Below are positions 24,396-34,258 of a DNA stretch of 56,528 bases, piece by piece. Each line of letters begins with the position of its first letter. Position 1 is the stretch's first letter. Source of the stretch: an uncultured Paraprevotella sp. Lineage in GTDB: Bacteria; Bacteroidota; Bacteroidia; Bacteroidales; Bacteroidaceae. A program made the position numbers and the translations under genes. Where the stretch lies: NCBI GenBank assembly GCA_900546665.1, contig URDY01000019.1:1-56528 (forward strand). The letters are read 5' to 3'. The notes beneath the pieces are model-generated. The model made no database searches, was not told the DNA's origin, and was given only the letters and a program-made list of their open reading frames with translations.

Positions 24396-27300
24396 TTAAC
24401 GAATCCGCCCTGATGGCTTCTCGAATGTCATTTTATCCTTATGTGCCTGATAGTAATCAGCCAACGCCCGCGCTTTCCTCAACTTACGTCTGCCCCGGGC
24501 AATGCCGCCTGACGCAAACACGCAATACACCACCGGAACCAACACTAACGTCAACACGGTGGACACCGTCAGTCCGCCTATTACCGCTACACCAAGAGGA
24601 CGCCACATTTCAGCACCGACACCCTGCCCGACTGCCATCGGCACCATACCCAGGATGGTGGTCAGCGTGGTCATCAATACGGGACGGAGACGGCTCCGGC
24701 CTGCAACCGTTACCGCACGGATAATTCCCATTCCTCGCTCACGACACAACAGAATATAGTCGATCAGCACAATACCGTTCTTAACTACGATACCGATCAA
24801 CATGATTCCGCCCAAGATTGACATCACGCTCAACGGGGTCTGCGTAAGGAAAAGCGCCAGTATGACACCACTGAATGCAAAAGGTACGGACAGCATGATA
24901 ATGAACGGATTGGTCATGGACTCAAACTGTGCAGCCATCACAATGAATACCAAAAGGATAATCAGAACAGCCAACACGCCCAAATCCGCATTGGCATCCT
25001 GCTGGTCTTCATAAGATCCTGCCACCTTGATGCTTACACCTTGCGGCAGTTCCATCTTCTCGATAATCTTATTACCGGCTTCCACACCCTGACTCAATGC
25101 TATGCCTGACAAAACAGCATCTACGGTCACAATACGTTCACGGTCCTTACGCTCAATCGTCGGCGGCGAGAAACGCTGTACGACCTTGCCGACATCTTTC
25201 ACTCTCACGCCTTCGCCGGCCTGATTGTAAATGATGATGTTTTCAAGTGCTTCTATACTGGTTCGCTGATCGGGTTCATAACGTACCTTGATGTCATACT
25301 CATCACCATCCTCACGGTAATAAGAAGAAGTAGAACCATTCACCCTATTACGAAGATAGGAAGCAGCCGTACTTAGGTTCAACCCGTGCAAAGCCAGTTT
25401 CTCCCGATCAAAGTCCACCTGATATTCAGGTTGATAATCACTCCGGCTGATATTGACCTGCCCCACGCCTTTCACCTTACTTAATTCTTCCTTCAATATC
25501 TTGGCCACACGGTCTGTCGCATCGAAATCATAACCGTAAACCTCAAAAGACGCTGTGGACTGGCCACCCATACCACTGCCTCCTCCACCGAGCTTAACGT
25601 CCGTCTTGACAAAATCAGGATATTGGGCCAGGTCATTACGCATTTCGTCACAAATCTGCTCAAGCGTTTTCTCACGCTCATTTGACGGTACCATACCGAT
25701 ATTAAACTCTATGATATGAGGACCATTGTCTGAAAGCGAACTGTAAGTATCGTCTTCACCAGCCTGACCGACCTTGAAATTAATGGCATCCATATCTTTC
25801 CCGTACCTGTCCTGCCATTTTTTGGTCAGTTCCAATGAAAGCCGTTCTGCTATCTCCACACGCGTACCGACCGGAAGTTCCAGACTGATACCGATACGGC
25901 CGCTGTCATTAGCCGGGAAAAATTCGGAATGAATACCGGAACAACAGCCCAAACTGGCTAAAAAAAGTACAACGCAACCGGTTATCATCGTTTTACGGTG
26001 GCGTACGCCCCAATCCAGACGACGGGCATACCAACCATCAAGCCTGTCGAGTGCCTTATGTACGGGGGTGTACCACATCAGGAAAAACTTGGTTTGTTTT
26101 TTCTGCAGCCTCAACAATTGCGAACACATCATCGGAGTAAAGGTCAATGCCGACACTGTGGAAATAGTCATGATCACGCACATCATCCAACCCAGCTGCT
26201 TGAACAATACACCGGTCATGCCGGTAACCATGGTCAACGGAAAGAACACGGCGATCATGGTCAGCGTAGAAGCCACAACGGAAATGGCCACCTCATTGGT
26301 GGCATGCACAGCAGCCTGTTTAGGCTCAGAACCACGCTCAATATGAGTTGTGACATTTTCAAGCACAACGATGGCATCATCCACCACATTACCAATGGCA
26401 ATACTCAAGCAGGAAAGCGATATCATATTCAATGACCCGTCCGACACAAACAAATAAATGAACGAGGCGATAAGAGACATTGGAATGGTGATACAGATAA
26501 TGACCGTAGCCCTCCACCGTCCAAGAAAAACGAATACTACCACAACCACGAACAAAATGGCATAAAGTATCGTTTCAACCAACGAATCTATGGTATTCAG
26601 GATATTGTCAGATGTATCCATGATCACACCTAACTTCACGTCAGAAGGCAACTGTTTCTGCAGTTCCGGCATCATTTTCTTGACAGCCTGGGCTATCTCT
26701 ACCGAATTGGCTCCATTTTGTTTCTGGATCACAATCATGGCTCCCTGTTTGCCATCATTATAAGCTTTCTGCGCTCTCTCCTGCACATCATCTACAACTC
26801 TCGCCACATCACGCAGGTAAACCGGAGCACCGTTATGGGTAGCCACAATGATATCGAGCATCTGCTGCGGATCGGTAAACTCTCCCTCCACTCTGAGCGG
26901 ATAGGTATTGTTTCCCACATCAAAAGAACCTCCAGGCACATTCTTATTCTCGGCCACAATAGCCTGACTGACCGTTTCCACCGTCAACCCATAGGCTTCC
27001 ATCTTACGGGGGTCCATGTAGACATTGATCTCACGCTCCGGGGCACCGGATATGGACACCGTACCAACCCCGTCAATCCGGGCCAAGGGATTGGCCACAT
27101 TGTCATCCAAAATCTTATAGAGTGCTTTCTGGCTTTCTTCAGCCTGAACAGACAGGATGACAATAGGAATCATATCCGTAGAAAACTTGAAGATAATCGG
27201 CGTATTGACTTCATCCGGCAATACGGAACTGATCATATCCAGTTTGTCACGCACATCGTTTGTCAAGACTTCTATATCATTACCAAACTCAAATTCAAGG

Positions 27301-27575
27301 GTAATTACCGAAGTATTCTCGCGCGAATCCGAAGTGATGTGTTTCAGATGTTCCACGGCATTCAGTGTATTTTCCAGCGGTCGGGTCACATTATTTTCCA
27401 CATCGGATGCAGACGCTCCAGGATAAGTGGTGATAACCAGGATCGTATTGGTCTCAATGTCCGGATAGAGATCTACCGGCAACTTTGACAAAGAAAAAAG
27501 TCCTAAAACCATAACGGCCACAAAACACAGCGTGGTCATAATCGGTTTCTTTACCGCACCTTCATATAAACTCAT
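24396..27575 (-). CDS. RND-family efflux transporter, AcrB type
   Basis: 1059 residues, the usual length of an inner membrane proton-driven RND pump. The N-terminal amphipathic start plus the first membrane helix ('TTLCFVAVMVLGLFSL') is followed by a porter domain, helices 2-6 at about 330-490, a second porter or docking region, and helices 8-12 at about 865-1010. The conserved acidic pair of helix 4 is present (GNVVDDAIVVLEN, around 397-409). It exports small molecules across both membranes with the periplasmic adaptor and outer membrane channel encoded just upstream. The pump substrate cannot be told from sequence. The heavy-metal subfamily is possible but not evident. Confidence 0.95.
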   Translation of the reverse strand: MSLYEGAVKKPIMTTLCFVAVMVLGLFSLSKLPVDLYPDIETNTILVITTYPGASASDVENNVTRPLENTLNAVEHLKHITSDSRENTSVITLEFEFGNDIEVLTNDVRDKLDMISSVLPDEVNTPIIFKFSTDMIPIVILSVQAEESQKALYKILDDNVANPLARIDGVGTVSISGAPEREINVYMDPRKMEAYGLTVETVSQAIVAENKNVPGGSFDVGNNTYPLRVEGEFTDPQQMLDIIVATHNGAPVYLRDVARVVDDVQERAQKAYNDGKQGAMIVIQKQNGANSVEIAQAVKKMMPELQKQLPSDVKLGVIMDTSDNILNTIDSLVETILYAILFVVVVVFVFLGRWRATVIICITIPMSLIASFIYLFVSDGSLNMISLSCLSIAIGNVVDDAIVVLENVTTHIERGSEPKQAAVHATNEVAISVVASTLTMIAVFFPLTMVTGMTGVLFKQLGWMMCVIMTISTVSALTFTPMMCSQLLRLQKKQTKFFLMWYTPVHKALDRLDGWYARRLDWGVRHRKTMITGCVVLFLASLGCCSGIHSEFFPANDSGRIGISLELPVGTRVEIAERLSLELTKKWQDRYGKDMDAINFKVGQAGEDDTYSSLSDNGPHIIEFNIGMVPSNEREKTLEQICDEMRNDLAQYPDFVKTDVKLGGGGSGMGGQSTASFEVYGYDFDATDRVAKILKEELSKVKGVGQVNISRSDYQPEYQVDFDREKLALHGLNLSTAASYLRNRVNGSTSSYYREDGDEYDIKVRYEPDQRTSIEALENIIIYNQAGEGVRVKDVGKVVQRFSPPTIERKDRERIVTVDAVLSGIALSQGVEAGNKIIEKMELPQGVSIKVAGSYEDQQDANADLGVLAVLIILLVFIVMAAQFESMTNPFIIMLSVPFAFSGVILALFLTQTPLSVMSILGGIMLIGIVVKNGIVLIDYILLCRERGMGIIRAVTVAGRSRLRPVLMTTLTTILGMVPMAVGQGVGAEMWRPLGVAVIGGLTVSTVLTLVLVPVVYCVFASGGIARGRRKLRKARALADYYQAHKDKMTFEKPSGRIR

Positions 27576-27606
27576 AGTATGCTCTTCTGATAAAAGGTTC
27601 TACGGA

Positions 27607-28632
27607 TTATTTTATCACTTCCACTGCCACTCCGTCTGCCAGACGGTTCTGTCCGGCCACCACGACCTGGACGCCGGCTGCAAGTCCTTCGAGTATTTCA
27701 TACTCTGTACCCAACCGACGACCGATCTGTACCTGACGACGCTTTACCTTACGGGTATTCTGATCATATTCATAAACGTAATAATCGCCGGAGCCGGTCT
27801 GTTTCACTACTGCCTGATCCGGCACGACCGTATGATGGCGGGTACCAAAGGACAAGGTAGCCCTGACAAACATACCCGGTCGAAGACGTTGGTCGGCATT
27901 ATGCAAGGTGATCTCTACCGGAAACGTATGTGTCGAGGCATCCACCGTAGGATACACGGTCGTCACAACACCACTGAACGCATCATCCCCATAAGCCTCA
28001 GCTTTGACATCCACCTTCATACCGTTTTTCACCTGTGAATAGTAGGTTTCGGAAACATTGATTTTTATTTTTACCGGTGAAAGGGTTTCCACCGTCAGTA
28101 TCGGTTCTGCTCCTGCCATATCACCGTCATCATAATTACGCGCAGTCACCACGCCATTAACCGGAGAAACCAGACGGGTATTTTCCTTCATATTGGTATA
28201 AGCCGTCTCGTTCACATCGAGCTGCAACTTGGCATTATCCCATTCAGATTTGCTCACTCCGCCCACTTTGTACAATTCATCCATTCTGTTGAATTCCACA
28301 CGCAGATTTTCTACCTGAAGCCGCAGCTGACGAAGCGAAGCCGCATCCATACTGACAAGCAACTGTCCCTTACGTACGGGATCACCAACATCCACCATAA
28401 TATGTTCTATACGCAAGGCTGCATTGGACGTAATATGATTCTTGACATCGCTTTCTACAGTTGCCGTATATTCTTCTATCTGTGCCACATCACGTTCCGT
28501 CACGCCTGACAACCTGACCTTTGGCAACTGATCTGATGTCTCATTGCCTGATGTATCTGTTTTCGAGCCTGAACATGCACAAACGGCCAAACCTATGATC
28601 AGGCAACCTAATTTACTGAATAAACGATCCAT
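27607..28632 (-). CDS. RND periplasmic adaptor (membrane fusion protein, AcrA/HlyD type)
   Basis: 341 residues from the ATG at 28632. The longer frame (to 28698) would overlap the upstream channel gene and hide the lipobox, whereas MDRLFSKLGCLII begins a lipoprotein signal with Cys about residue 20 (VCAC). The protein has a biotinyl-lipoyl-like half motif ('VDVGDPVRKGQLLVSMD'), a helical hairpin at about 85-135, and the returning half ('RLVSPVNGVVTARNYDDGDMA'). Beta-barrel and membrane-proximal domains end in 'GLAAGVQVVVAGQNRLADGVAV'. It links the AcrB-type pump to the TolC-type channel. Adjacent genes leave 49 and 31 bases. Confidence 0.93.
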   Translation of the reverse strand: MDRLFSKLGCLIIGLAVCACSGSKTDTSGNETSDQLPKVRLSGVTERDVAQIEEYTATVESDVKNHITSNAALRIEHIMVDVGDPVRKGQLLVSMDAASLRQLRLQVENLRVEFNRMDELYKVGGVSKSEWDNAKLQLDVNETAYTNMKENTRLVSPVNGVVTARNYDDGDMAGAEPILTVETLSPVKIKINVSETYYSQVKNGMKVDVKAEAYGDDAFSGVVTTVYPTVDASTHTFPVEITLHNADQRLRPGMFVRATLSFGTRHHTVVPDQAVVKQTGSGDYYVYEYDQNTRKVKRRQVQIGRRLGTEYEILEGLAAGVQVVVAGQNRLADGVAVEVIK

Positions 28633-28681
28633 ACAACATTTCTTTATTTGAATATGAATTTGATTTCTCCCGGATATTTCA

Positions 28682-30019
28682 TCATTTCTCCTCACCATAC
28701 AGATACTTCAGATCTGCCTGTGCCACAAGAAAATCATAAATAGCCTGATTATAAGCCAGAAGAGCCTGCGTCAGCACAATTTCGCTGTTATTAAGTTCCA
28801 GCATGGTACCTTTTCCTACGTTATAACGTTTCTCAGCTATCATCCGGCCTTTCTCAGCCTGAGCTACAGACTCCTTGTTACTCCCCATCTGTTCCACACT
28901 GGCCGTCATATTATCCAGACAGGACTGCACCTGCATATTCAACTGACGTTCCGTATTAATCCGGTTTTCACCTAACTGCTGCATCTGAATCCTTATGGAC
29001 TGGAGCTTGGTGAAATTAGATGCCCGATACAGGGGTACAGACAAGGTGAGCGCTATCGTGGAACTGGGCGCCCAATCATAATGCCAGAAACGAAAATCAT
29101 CGTTGAACAATGACTGGTCCTGGAACTGATAGTTCATAGAAAGTGTTGGAAAAAAATTTGTTTTCTGAACTTTAAGGGTCTGAGCCAGAATCTTCTCATT
29201 CAAATCATACTGCCGCATTACCGAATTATGAAGAAGTCCTTTATTTTCCGGACTTTCCACTAATTTCACACAATGCTCATAGGCCTTGAGACTGTCATCA
29301 ACGACCAATCCTAATTCAGCATCAGAAATACCCAACAGAACTTTCAACTGCACTTCCGCAAGTCGTACCGCATTTTCTGCAGCCACCAGACTGGGCCTCA
29401 AGTTGCGCATTTGGACCTCTGCCGAGATTTTATCATACTCGCTGACACTACCCGCCTGATATTTGGCATTCACCATCTCATAGTTCTTTTCACTATAAGC
29501 ATAACTGCCTTTCAATACATCATAACTGTCCTGTGAAAGCAATAGCTGGAAATAGGCTTTTGTCACCTGATTGATCATGTCCAGACGCGACTCCCGGCTT
29601 TTCTCACCCGCCAATTCGATATCCATACGTCCGAGCTTCATCGTACGGTACACGGCAGGAGCATATACAGGCAGATTGACAGACAATATACCATTCCAGG
29701 TACTAGTCGCATCACGTCCCATTTTGAAGTTATTACCATTGAGACTCATCGTTGCTGCCTTAACAGTATAACTGACACTACCTGTTAAATCAACGGTAGG
29801 CAACAAACTCTGCCAGGCTTCCTTATAACTGACTTTTTTCAGAGCAATTTCCTGATCTGCCACATGTATGGCCGGATTATCCTCAAGTGCAATTTTAATG
29901 GCTTCTGATAAAGTAAGATGAAACTCAGACGGCTGAGCCGAGACATATCCTCCCTGTCCGAGCCACAATAAACACAAAACCCATATCCTGACTCCAAAAA
30001 ATACAGAGACCCTGTTCAT
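28682..30019 (-). CDS. TolC-family outer membrane efflux channel
   Basis: 445 residues from the ATG at 30019. The longer frame starts with TTG at 30025. The signal peptide ends after VSAQ. Two OEP repeats with long coiled helices are visible, starting 'LTLSEAIKIALEDNPAIHVADQEI' and 'NEKILAQTLKVQKTNFFPTLSMNYQF', each with the typical end 'YxxGxxsxxxxxxAxxxL'. It forms the outer membrane exit duct of the tripartite pump. As first gene of the four-gene operon it has a perfect TAnnTTTG (-7) on the minus strand at 30126-30133, about 110 bases upstream. Confidence 0.93.
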   Translation of the reverse strand: MNRVSVFFGVRIWVLCLLWLGQGGYVSAQPSEFHLTLSEAIKIALEDNPAIHVADQEIALKKVSYKEAWQSLLPTVDLTGSVSYTVKAATMSLNGNNFKMGRDATSTWNGILSVNLPVYAPAVYRTMKLGRMDIELAGEKSRESRLDMINQVTKAYFQLLLSQDSYDVLKGSYAYSEKNYEMVNAKYQAGSVSEYDKISAEVQMRNLRPSLVAAENAVRLAEVQLKVLLGISDAELGLVVDDSLKAYEHCVKLVESPENKGLLHNSVMRQYDLNEKILAQTLKVQKTNFFPTLSMNYQFQDQSLFNDDFRFWHYDWAPSSTIALTLSVPLYRASNFTKLQSIRIQMQQLGENRINTERQLNMQVQSCLDNMTASVEQMGSNKESVAQAEKGRMIAEKRYNVGKGTMLELNNSEIVLTQALLAYNQAIYDFLVAQADLKYLYGEEK

Positions 30020-30125
30020 AATCAATAGCTTTTAAGGTCAACAACAACTACACTACAGGCTTGCCCTCTCACCAAAACGCCTCGGAGGTTTCAAAACCTG
30101 AACATGAATTTTATCATACACTGAA

Positions 30126-30133
30126 CAAATATA
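30126..30133 (-). promoter_or_regulatory. -7 element of the efflux operon promoter
   Basis: The minus strand reads TATATTTG, a perfect TAnnTTTG. No matching TTTG was found at the usual -33 distance. The leader contains a short inverted repeat, AGGTTT at 30086-30091 with AAACCT at 30094-30099, of unknown role. No regulator gene lies beside the operon. Confidence 0.45.
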
Positions 30134-30278
30134 TAAAAGAAAAAACAAAAAAGGACGAAAAGGCAGATATGGTTTTGCAATTAAACATTCTTTAACCTAT
30201 ATCAGCGCTCTTCAAAAGCTGCAAACTAAACTATAAATACAAACAAATATTCAAAAAAGTCATAAAATTGGAAAAATA

Positions 30279-30309
30279 TTTGCTATAACCGTCAAAAATC
30301 CGTAATTTG
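30279..30309 (+). promoter_or_regulatory. Probable promoter of the rlpA-metY pair
   Basis: TTTG at 30279-30282 and TAATTTG at 30303-30309 are separated by 20 bases. This matches Bacteroidales promoter spacing, with a one-base-short -7 element. It implies a leader of about 170 bases before the ATG at 30484. Confidence 0.5.
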
Positions 30310-30483
30310 CAAATAATTTCTAAGGATCACCATTAGATCGACATCTTTCAGAAAGTTATCAGACAACTGAAAATGAATGCATTGAAAGCAGACAAAAGGA
30401 ATAAAGACCTCCTTTTCGAAAAGGAAAGGAAGAGACGTTACACGTGCAAAATATGGCCCGGTCCTATAAATTTAAAATTTAGA

Positions 30484-31005
30484 ATGAAGTATAGACGACT
30501 TTTAACAGGTTGCCTCTGTATGATATTATGCTGCATCTCTGCCTTCGGCCAAAAAAAGACTCAGGGAAAGGCTTCGTATTATTCTGACAAATTGCACGGC
30601 CGAACAATGAGTAATGGCGAACGTTACCACAGAGACAGCATGACATGTGCTCACCTGAACTATCCTCTCGGCACTATGCTAAGAGTCAGGAATCCTATCA
30701 ATAACAAGGAAGTGATAGTTAAAGTCACAGACAGAGGTCCCTTTTCCAAACGATATATCATCGACCTGTCCAAGGCTGCTGCCCGCGAACTTGGCTTCAT
30801 ACGCAACGGATTCTGTCAGGTTGAAATTACCCCCATACATCCGAACCGAATTCCTTTCAGACCTGAAAATAATGACGAGATTCCAGAACTTCATCTGGAA
30901 TATATGGAGTCTGCAGATTTTCCAAACGTGATATGGCAACAGGAAGCAGAACTGAAAAAGAAGAAACCGGAAAAGAACAAAATAAAACACATTAAAGTCA
31001 AATAA
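30484..31005 (+). CDS. rlpA: RlpA-family septal/peptidoglycan-acting protein
   Basis: 173 residues from the ATG at 30484. The frame is open from 30373, but the extra 37 residues are basic and would precede the clear signal sequence MKYRRLLTGCLCMILCC. The mature part is a double-psi beta-barrel: 'GKASYYSDKLHGRTMSNGE' (28-46), 'CAHLNYPLGTMLRVRN' (55-70) and 'VTDRGPF' (81-87). His57 and Asp83 occupy the positions of the conserved acidic-His pair of RlpA lytic transglycosylases. In Pseudomonas RlpA cleaves naked glycan strands. Here activity is only inferred. There is no C-terminal SPOR domain; the tail is Lys-rich instead. The metY gene follows after 14 bases. Confidence 0.85.
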   Translation: MKYRRLLTGCLCMILCCISAFGQKKTQGKASYYSDKLHGRTMSNGERYHRDSMTCAHLNYPLGTMLRVRNPINNKEVIVKVTDRGPFSKRYIIDLSKAAARELGFIRNGFCQVEITPIHPNRIPFRPENNDEIPELHLEYMESADFPNVIWQQEAELKKKKPEKNKIKHIKVK

Positions 31006-31019
31006 AACAAGAACAAGAA

Positions 31020-32306
31020 ATGGAAAAGAAACTCAAACCCGCATCATTATGCGTTCAAGCCGGCTGGACACCCCGTAACGGCGAGCCACGCGTATTGCCT
31101 ATTTACCAAAGCACCACTTTCAAATACGATGACAGTGAACAAATGGCCCGTCTCTTCGACCTTGAAGCAACCGGTTATTTCTATACCAGACTGCAAAACC
31201 CGACCAATGACGCTGTAGCTTCTAAAATAGCCCAACTGGAAGGCGGTGTAGGCGCTATGCTGACATCATCCGGCCAAGCAGCCAACTTCTATGCCGTATT
31301 CAATATCTGTCAGGCCGGTGACCACTTTATTACCTCCAACACCATTTATGGCGGCACATACAATCTGTTTGGAGTCACCATGAAGAAACTGGGGATTGAA
31401 TGCACATTCGTCGATCCGGAATGGGATGACGAACAGATTGAGGCTGCCTTCCGTCCTAACACCAAATGTTTCTTTGGTGAAACAATTTCAAATCCTGGCG
31501 GCCACATCTTCGATATTGAAAGATTTGCCAAAATGGCTCACAAACATGGCGTACCTCTGATCATCGACAATACTTTCGCCACACCTATCAATTGCCGTCC
31601 TTTTGAATGGGGAGCTGACATCGTAACTCACTCTACTACCAAATATATGGACGGACATGCCACAGCCGTAGGTGGTGCTATCGTTGACAGCGGTAATTTT
31701 GACTGGAATGCTCATGCCGAAAAATTCCCTGGATTATGCGAACCGGATGAAAGCTATCACGGACTGACTTATTCAAAAGCTTTCGGCAAGATGGCTTACA
31801 TTACTAAAGCTACAGCACAGTTAATGCGTGACCTGGGTTCTATACAAAGTCCGCAAAATGCGTTCCTGCTCAATCTGGGACTTGAAACCTTGCACTTGCG
31901 TGTTCCCCGTCACTGCCAGAATGCACAGACTGTTGCAGAATATCTGGAAAAGAATGAACGTGTGGCATGGGTGAACTACTGCGGATTGAAAAGCAACAAA
32001 TATTATGAACTTGGACAGAAATATCTGCCTAACGGTTCATGCGGCGTTATTGCATTCGGACTGAAGGGAACCAAAGAAGATGCAATCCGATTCATGGATC
32101 ATCTCAAAATGATCTGTATCGTGACGCACGTTGCGGACGCACGTACTTGCGTACTTCATCCGGCAAGCCACACTCACCGCCAGTTAAGCGACGAACAACT
32201 TAAAGAAGCCGGAATCGCTCCAGACCTGATACGTTTGTCCGTAGGTATTGAAGATGTTAATGACATCATCGAAGACATCCAACAGGCACTGGATGCTACG
32301 AAATAA
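31020..32306 (+). CDS. metY: O-acetylhomoserine aminocarboxypropyltransferase (sulfhydrylase)
   Basis: 428 residues, the normal length for MetY. It is a PLP enzyme of the Cys/Met metabolism family. The Schiff-base Lys is K208 in 'THSTTKYMDGHA', and the phosphate-binding 'TSSGQAANFYA' lies near 80-90. It makes homocysteine from O-acetylhomoserine and sulfide, which is direct sulfhydrylation in methionine synthesis. A cystathionine gamma-synthase-like role is less likely given the length and the 'NPTNDAVASKIAQLEGG' region. It is probably cotranscribed with the RlpA gene and ends in a strong bidirectional terminator. Confidence 0.93.
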   Translation: MEKKLKPASLCVQAGWTPRNGEPRVLPIYQSTTFKYDDSEQMARLFDLEATGYFYTRLQNPTNDAVASKIAQLEGGVGAMLTSSGQAANFYAVFNICQAGDHFITSNTIYGGTYNLFGVTMKKLGIECTFVDPEWDDEQIEAAFRPNTKCFFGETISNPGGHIFDIERFAKMAHKHGVPLIIDNTFATPINCRPFEWGADIVTHSTTKYMDGHATAVGGAIVDSGNFDWNAHAEKFPGLCEPDESYHGLTYSKAFGKMAYITKATAQLMRDLGSIQSPQNAFLLNLGLETLHLRVPRHCQNAQTVAEYLEKNERVAWVNYCGLKSNKYYELGQKYLPNGSCGVIAFGLKGTKEDAIRFMDHLKMICIVTHVADARTCVLHPASHTHRQLSDEQLKEAGIAPDLIRLSVGIEDVNDIIEDIQQALDATK

Positions 32307-32340
32307 CAGGATTTCTTCTAAATGTAAATATCACCAATAT

Positions 32341-32375
32341 AAAAAGGCGGGACGTTAATAACGCCCCGCCTTTTT
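32341..32375. terminator. Bidirectional terminator
   Basis: A-run, GGCGGG arm and complementary CCCGCC arm followed by a T-run (32341-32375), with one mismatched pair in the stem. It serves both metY and the convergent five-gene operon ending at 32394. Confidence 0.85.
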
Positions 32376-32393
32376 ATATTGGTATTACAGAAT

Positions 32394-34238
32394 TTATTTA
32401 AGCACTTTTACGCTCTGCATATCTTTACCCTTAAACTGGAAAATATACACGCCTTTTGACAATTCAGAAGCCGGCATATTGAAAATACCACTTGCATCAA
32501 GGTTATAATGGCCAAGGCAAGCTCCTGCCATATCATAAACTTCAAGCAAAGTGTAGCTTTCAGGATATACAGCCTTAAACTGACCACCTTCATAAGTCAC
32601 GCTAACCTTACCGCTTGCATTTACCTCATTCAAAGCCAATGCAGCATCTGCAGCATCATGATCACCCTGATAAACCACAATATCACGTGAATAACCCATA
32701 TTGTCAGTCAATGTCACTGTAGCTCTACGTCCTTCTACCATGAAATCCTTGCTGGTAGCCGTCATTGTCGTACGGAAATAATAATTCATTCCACCAACAG
32801 TAGCAGACTGAGGCTGGGTTACCGTCAACCAATCACCGTCGGTAGACTCAGATATCTTCGCTGTCAAAGATACAAACGGAGCATAACCATACCAGTCAGA
32901 GAGAATAAAGCTGCGAACTTCACCATTGATATCAAAATCCAATTCACTCTTATCAATAAACTGCATGGCAGCATCATCATTACACATCAGAATATACGGC
33001 GTAACAATACGCTGATGAATATCAAGAGAAGTATTATAGCTTACCGTAATAAGTTCACCATCTTCTACAAAGCCCATGTTATACTGACAGAGCTGATCCT
33101 TCATCTCACCTGTGGTAGGTACGAAATAAGCCGTATTACGCTCTGAATCGGTAAATTGTGCGCGATCCAACTGATGAAACAATGCCCACTGTGTACCATC
33201 CTGAGGACCGTTAATCATAATGGCATAATTGCGGTCCACCAAAGTTGTTAAGTTATCATCCATGGCAACAAATGTCCACAAACGTATTTTCAAATTATCA
33301 TATTCTTCATATGAATCAGGCTTTACCTTAAAGCTTTTTCTTGTCACCCACTGGGTTCCTTCATCGTTCAGTTCCCACCACTGTACTTCAAACTCCTTGT
33401 TTGTAAGATCGCCAGTAAGAGGAGTTACCACATAAAAATGAGTTGCACTCAATACAACCGGTCCACCAGCCGGCGCATCAAACATTTCCAAATAATATGG
33501 TTTGGACTCGGCATCATTTCCGAACAGGATATTGTTCCAAGGATCTGTTGAACTGGTTGTACCATAGAAAGTATTGACAAAAGGTTCTGCATCAACATCC
33601 ACATTATATATGAAGCCCAAACCGGAAAGAGCGATCATACCGGACACGTCTTTCTTATTGTAAGTGTCATAATAAGAACCCATCTGATAGGTTGAATCTA
33701 CACCATTCAGAGTAGAAGACAAAATAGGTGTATCTATAGAATAACCGTTATTGGCAAAGAAAGGATGAATCATGATGGAATCTTCCTTATATTCCTCATT
33801 GAAGAAGTTCCAGCTGAAATTATCACACAACGGTGTCTTATTGATAAACGCCATGTCACGGTCAATATACCCTAAAATACCACGGTTTGCATAAATAGGT
33901 TGATTGGCGTTATCCTGGGCAATCATAAAACCTGGAACCAGATTATACACACCCTTTTTAGCTGTATAATAAGTACCTGGTTTGTTTGATTTTGCTGCTT
34001 TTGTTTCAACCTGTGAAGCTACTGAACGAGTCCAGTGACCATATGACATCTGGCCCTTTTTCACGTTCTGCAATGTTGCGTTGACCGGAACTGACTTGAT
34101 CACCGGCTTTGCTGTGATCTGATTAGCATCCAGTTTGTCACTGCTCAAATTAGCAATTTGATTAATCTGTGCACTTGATGCCAATGAAGCAACCAATGCA
34201 CAAGCAAATACAGTATATTTTTTCAATATATTATTCAT
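32394..34238 (-). CDS. Secreted protein with BACON-like domain and sorting-like tail
   Basis: 614 residues with a signal peptide ending near SSAQ (residue 23). A long middle region is rich in Tyr, Trp and Asp and resembles no family I know. Around 470-550 'DWLTVTQPQ...YYFRTTMTA...EGRRATVTLTD...DIVVYQGD' has the pattern of a BACON-type beta-sandwich (Trp early, 'R-x-A-x-v-x' mid, Q at the end). Such domains often bind mucin or glycan, but here this is only a resemblance. The last 40 residues ('LLEVYDMAGACLG...LSKGVYIFQFKGKDMQSVKVLK') match a type IX-type sorting tail. It is the last gene of the operon that starts at 38004. Confidence 0.8.
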   Translation of the reverse strand: MNNILKKYTVFACALVASLASSAQINQIANLSSDKLDANQITAKPVIKSVPVNATLQNVKKGQMSYGHWTRSVASQVETKAAKSNKPGTYYTAKKGVYNLVPGFMIAQDNANQPIYANRGILGYIDRDMAFINKTPLCDNFSWNFFNEEYKEDSIMIHPFFANNGYSIDTPILSSTLNGVDSTYQMGSYYDTYNKKDVSGMIALSGLGFIYNVDVDAEPFVNTFYGTTSSTDPWNNILFGNDAESKPYYLEMFDAPAGGPVVLSATHFYVVTPLTGDLTNKEFEVQWWELNDEGTQWVTRKSFKVKPDSYEEYDNLKIRLWTFVAMDDNLTTLVDRNYAIMINGPQDGTQWALFHQLDRAQFTDSERNTAYFVPTTGEMKDQLCQYNMGFVEDGELITVSYNTSLDIHQRIVTPYILMCNDDAAMQFIDKSELDFDINGEVRSFILSDWYGYAPFVSLTAKISESTDGDWLTVTQPQSATVGGMNYYFRTTMTATSKDFMVEGRRATVTLTDNMGYSRDIVVYQGDHDAADAALALNEVNASGKVSVTYEGGQFKAVYPESYTLLEVYDMAGACLGHYNLDASGIFNMPASELSKGVYIFQFKGKDMQSVKVLK

Positions 34239-34258
34239 AATCCTAACTCTATAAATTC

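Noticed and set aside
28633..28698. N-terminal extension of the RND adaptor
   Set aside because: It overlaps the upstream channel gene and hides the lipoprotein signal that begins at 28632.
30373..30483. N-terminal extension of the RlpA-like protein
   Set aside because: The extra basic residues precede a clear signal sequence starting at 30484.
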